A stretch of DNA of 64,000 bases. Source: Flagellimonas onchidii. Lineage in GTDB: Bacteria > Bacteroidota > Bacteroidia > Flavobacteriales > Flavobacteriaceae. Below the pieces are notes generated by a model, which was not told where the DNA came from, did not search any database, and saw nothing but the letters and a program-made list of their open reading frames with translations. A program made the position numbers and the translations under genes. Shown in pieces: positions 63,221 to 64,000 of the stretch (position 1 is the stretch's first letter; the number at the start of each line of letters is the position of its first letter). The stretch is from assembly GCF_004804315.1 (NCBI RefSeq), contig NZ_SRXX01000010.1:119894-183893 (forward strand). Reading direction: 5' to 3'.

Positions 63221-64000
63221 TACTTTGAAATTCCATGGAACTATGCCCAGGTATGGTTGAAAGTTGCATTCCATTAAAATTTCTCAAATTACGGCCAATA
63301 TCCCGAGGAGTGGATGTCTTGTTTACAATGCAATAAACCCTCCCTGTATGTTCTCCTGCTTCTGGGAATATAATTCTAATACGTTCGCTGTTAATAAATA
63401 CCGTATGGTGCGTATGATCTAAGGTCACACTCTCTACAGGACCAACAAGATTATTTCCCACATTAATTAGTGGTTTGATATTACTTACAGCAATTCTTCT
63501 TTCCCCATCAAAGACTAAACCACTCCCAATCCTTGCTTTAAGTTCGCCAAGAGCAATCTCTAATCCACTCCCGGGATTTAGCCTGTTACCTATAATCTGC
63601 CACCAAATTCCAGTACTTTGAATTGTAAGAGAACTATTTGCTGGTATAGTTCTCACAATTTCTGATAATGTAAACCCTTGTACATTAGCACCAATAAAAT
63701 TCGCAGGTTTATTTGACAGGTTTACAATATGATAAACTCTTCCCATATTATCATTATTTAAGATTGGCAGTCCAATATTAAAGGCGTTGCCAGACAAAAT
63801 CACCATATAGTCATTTTCATTCAAGGTATATGTTTCAACAGAAGATCCAGAATTGGTCAAAAAATTCACTGGGTTGGTATTAACAACTTCAAGTACTCCA
63901 AAAGCATCAAACCTTAATCCATTCCCAATGTTTACTTCAAGTCTACCAAACCCCGCTCTTATTCCATTCCCAGTGTTTACTTCAAGTGCGCCATTATTCA
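63192..64000 (-). CDS. Second fibre-like surface protein, 5' end beyond window
   Basis: Open from the right window edge to the stop at 63192 (at least 269 codons), so the N-terminus is missing; a GTG at 63869 is only an internal codon. Shaft repeats such as LEVNTGNGIRAGFGRLEV and LEVNIGNGLRFDAFGVLEV occur near the edge. A first knob-like domain (about 63590-63850) and a short second shaft (NPGSGLEIALGELKARIGSG) follow. The terminal knob closely resembles that of the 528-residue protein (LDHTHHTVFI, IFPEAGEHTGRVYCIVN, STIPGHSSMEFQS). It is a tandem paralogue with two knobs. Confidence 0.8.
   Translation of the reverse strand, partial: NNGALEVNTGNGIRAGFGRLEVNIGNGLRFDAFGVLEVVNTNPVNFLTNSGSSVETYTLNENDYMVILSGNAFNIGLPILNNDNMGRVYHIVNLSNKPANFIGANVQGFTLSEIVRTIPANSSLTIQSTGIWWQIIGNRLNPGSGLEIALGELKARIGSGLVFDGERRIAVSNIKPLINVGNNLVGPVESVTLDHTHHTVFINSERIRIIFPEAGEHTGRVYCIVNKTSTPRDIGRNLRNFNGMQLSTIPGHSSMEFQSNGVTWERLR

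Noticed and set aside
1..64000. CRISPR array, insertion sequence, prophage or diversity-generating retroelement
   Set aside because: No regularly spaced repeats, transposase, integrase, phage structural genes or reverse transcriptase were seen; the S23-like gene alone does not indicate a retroelement.

Overview
This window looks like a chromosomal segment of a marine-type flavobacterium (Bacteroidota, Flavobacteriaceae). The evidence is AT-rich DNA, TAnnTTTG-like -7 promoter elements, SusC/SusD genes, a SusD-type and PKD lipoprotein, LytTR regulators, a DnaE with an N-terminal proofreading domain, and ribosomal protein S16 with a long acidic tail. The Muricauda/Flagellimonas/Maribacter group is a reasonable guess, but the genus cannot be fixed from the sequence alone.

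Region 1 (1-15370, all minus strand) is a signalling block followed by a polysaccharide block. Reading with transcription, it starts with a CheY-like regulator and an H-NOX haem NO sensor. These are followed by a four-PAS histidine kinase, a FIST-domain protein (the family of the NO sensor NosP), a second histidine kinase, an HPt protein and a LytTR response regulator, all abutting or overlapping. A STAS protein comes next. An exopolysaccharide locus follows: receiver protein, sugar transferase with a pseudo-receiver, short TolC-like protein, Wzc-like protein without a tyrosine tail, Wzx flippase, Wzy-like ligase/polymerase and a family 2 glycosyltransferase running off the left edge. A nearly identical 24-bp element sits in front of both the H-NOX operon and the polysaccharide operon. 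I read the whole as a candidate NO-responsive phosphorelay that controls a secreted polysaccharide.

Region 2 (15501-26213) is mostly ordinary small and housekeeping genes: YjbR, Dabb, DUF4230, DUF1569, a cyclase-family protein, hemW and ruvC. A four-helix-bundle (S23-like) gene framed by short direct repeats sits between hemW and ruvC. A TlpA/BlaI/BlaR1-M56/TonB operon has tandem dyads in its upstream region. DUF456, nitroreductase and LysR genes complete this part.

Region 3 (26283-36245) carries the histidine utilisation operon hutH-hutI-hutU-(lipoprotein)-hutG, a umuC-umuD pair in which umuD is out of frame at an A7 tract, and an aldehyde dehydrogenase.

Region 4 (36329-45598) is an unusual locus: di-haem MauG/CcpA-like peroxidase, beta-helix protein with a C-terminal c-type haem domain, SusC, SusD and a PKD lipoprotein, with a membrane LytTR regulator upstream.

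Region 5 (45685-60094) is again largely core: glutaryl-CoA dehydrogenase-like enzyme, trmN6, a sulfatase, a small outer-membrane protein, rimM-rpsP, a LytS/LytTR pair, dnaE, trxA, DUF58 and tRNA-Asp. Beyond tRNA-Asp (60095-64000) gene density drops. This end holds two tandem minus-strand surface proteins with adenovirus-fibre-like shaft repeats, a 101-bp direct repeat behind each that carries a conserved small reading frame, and two broken lipoprotein remnants. It looks like the edge of an accessory region.
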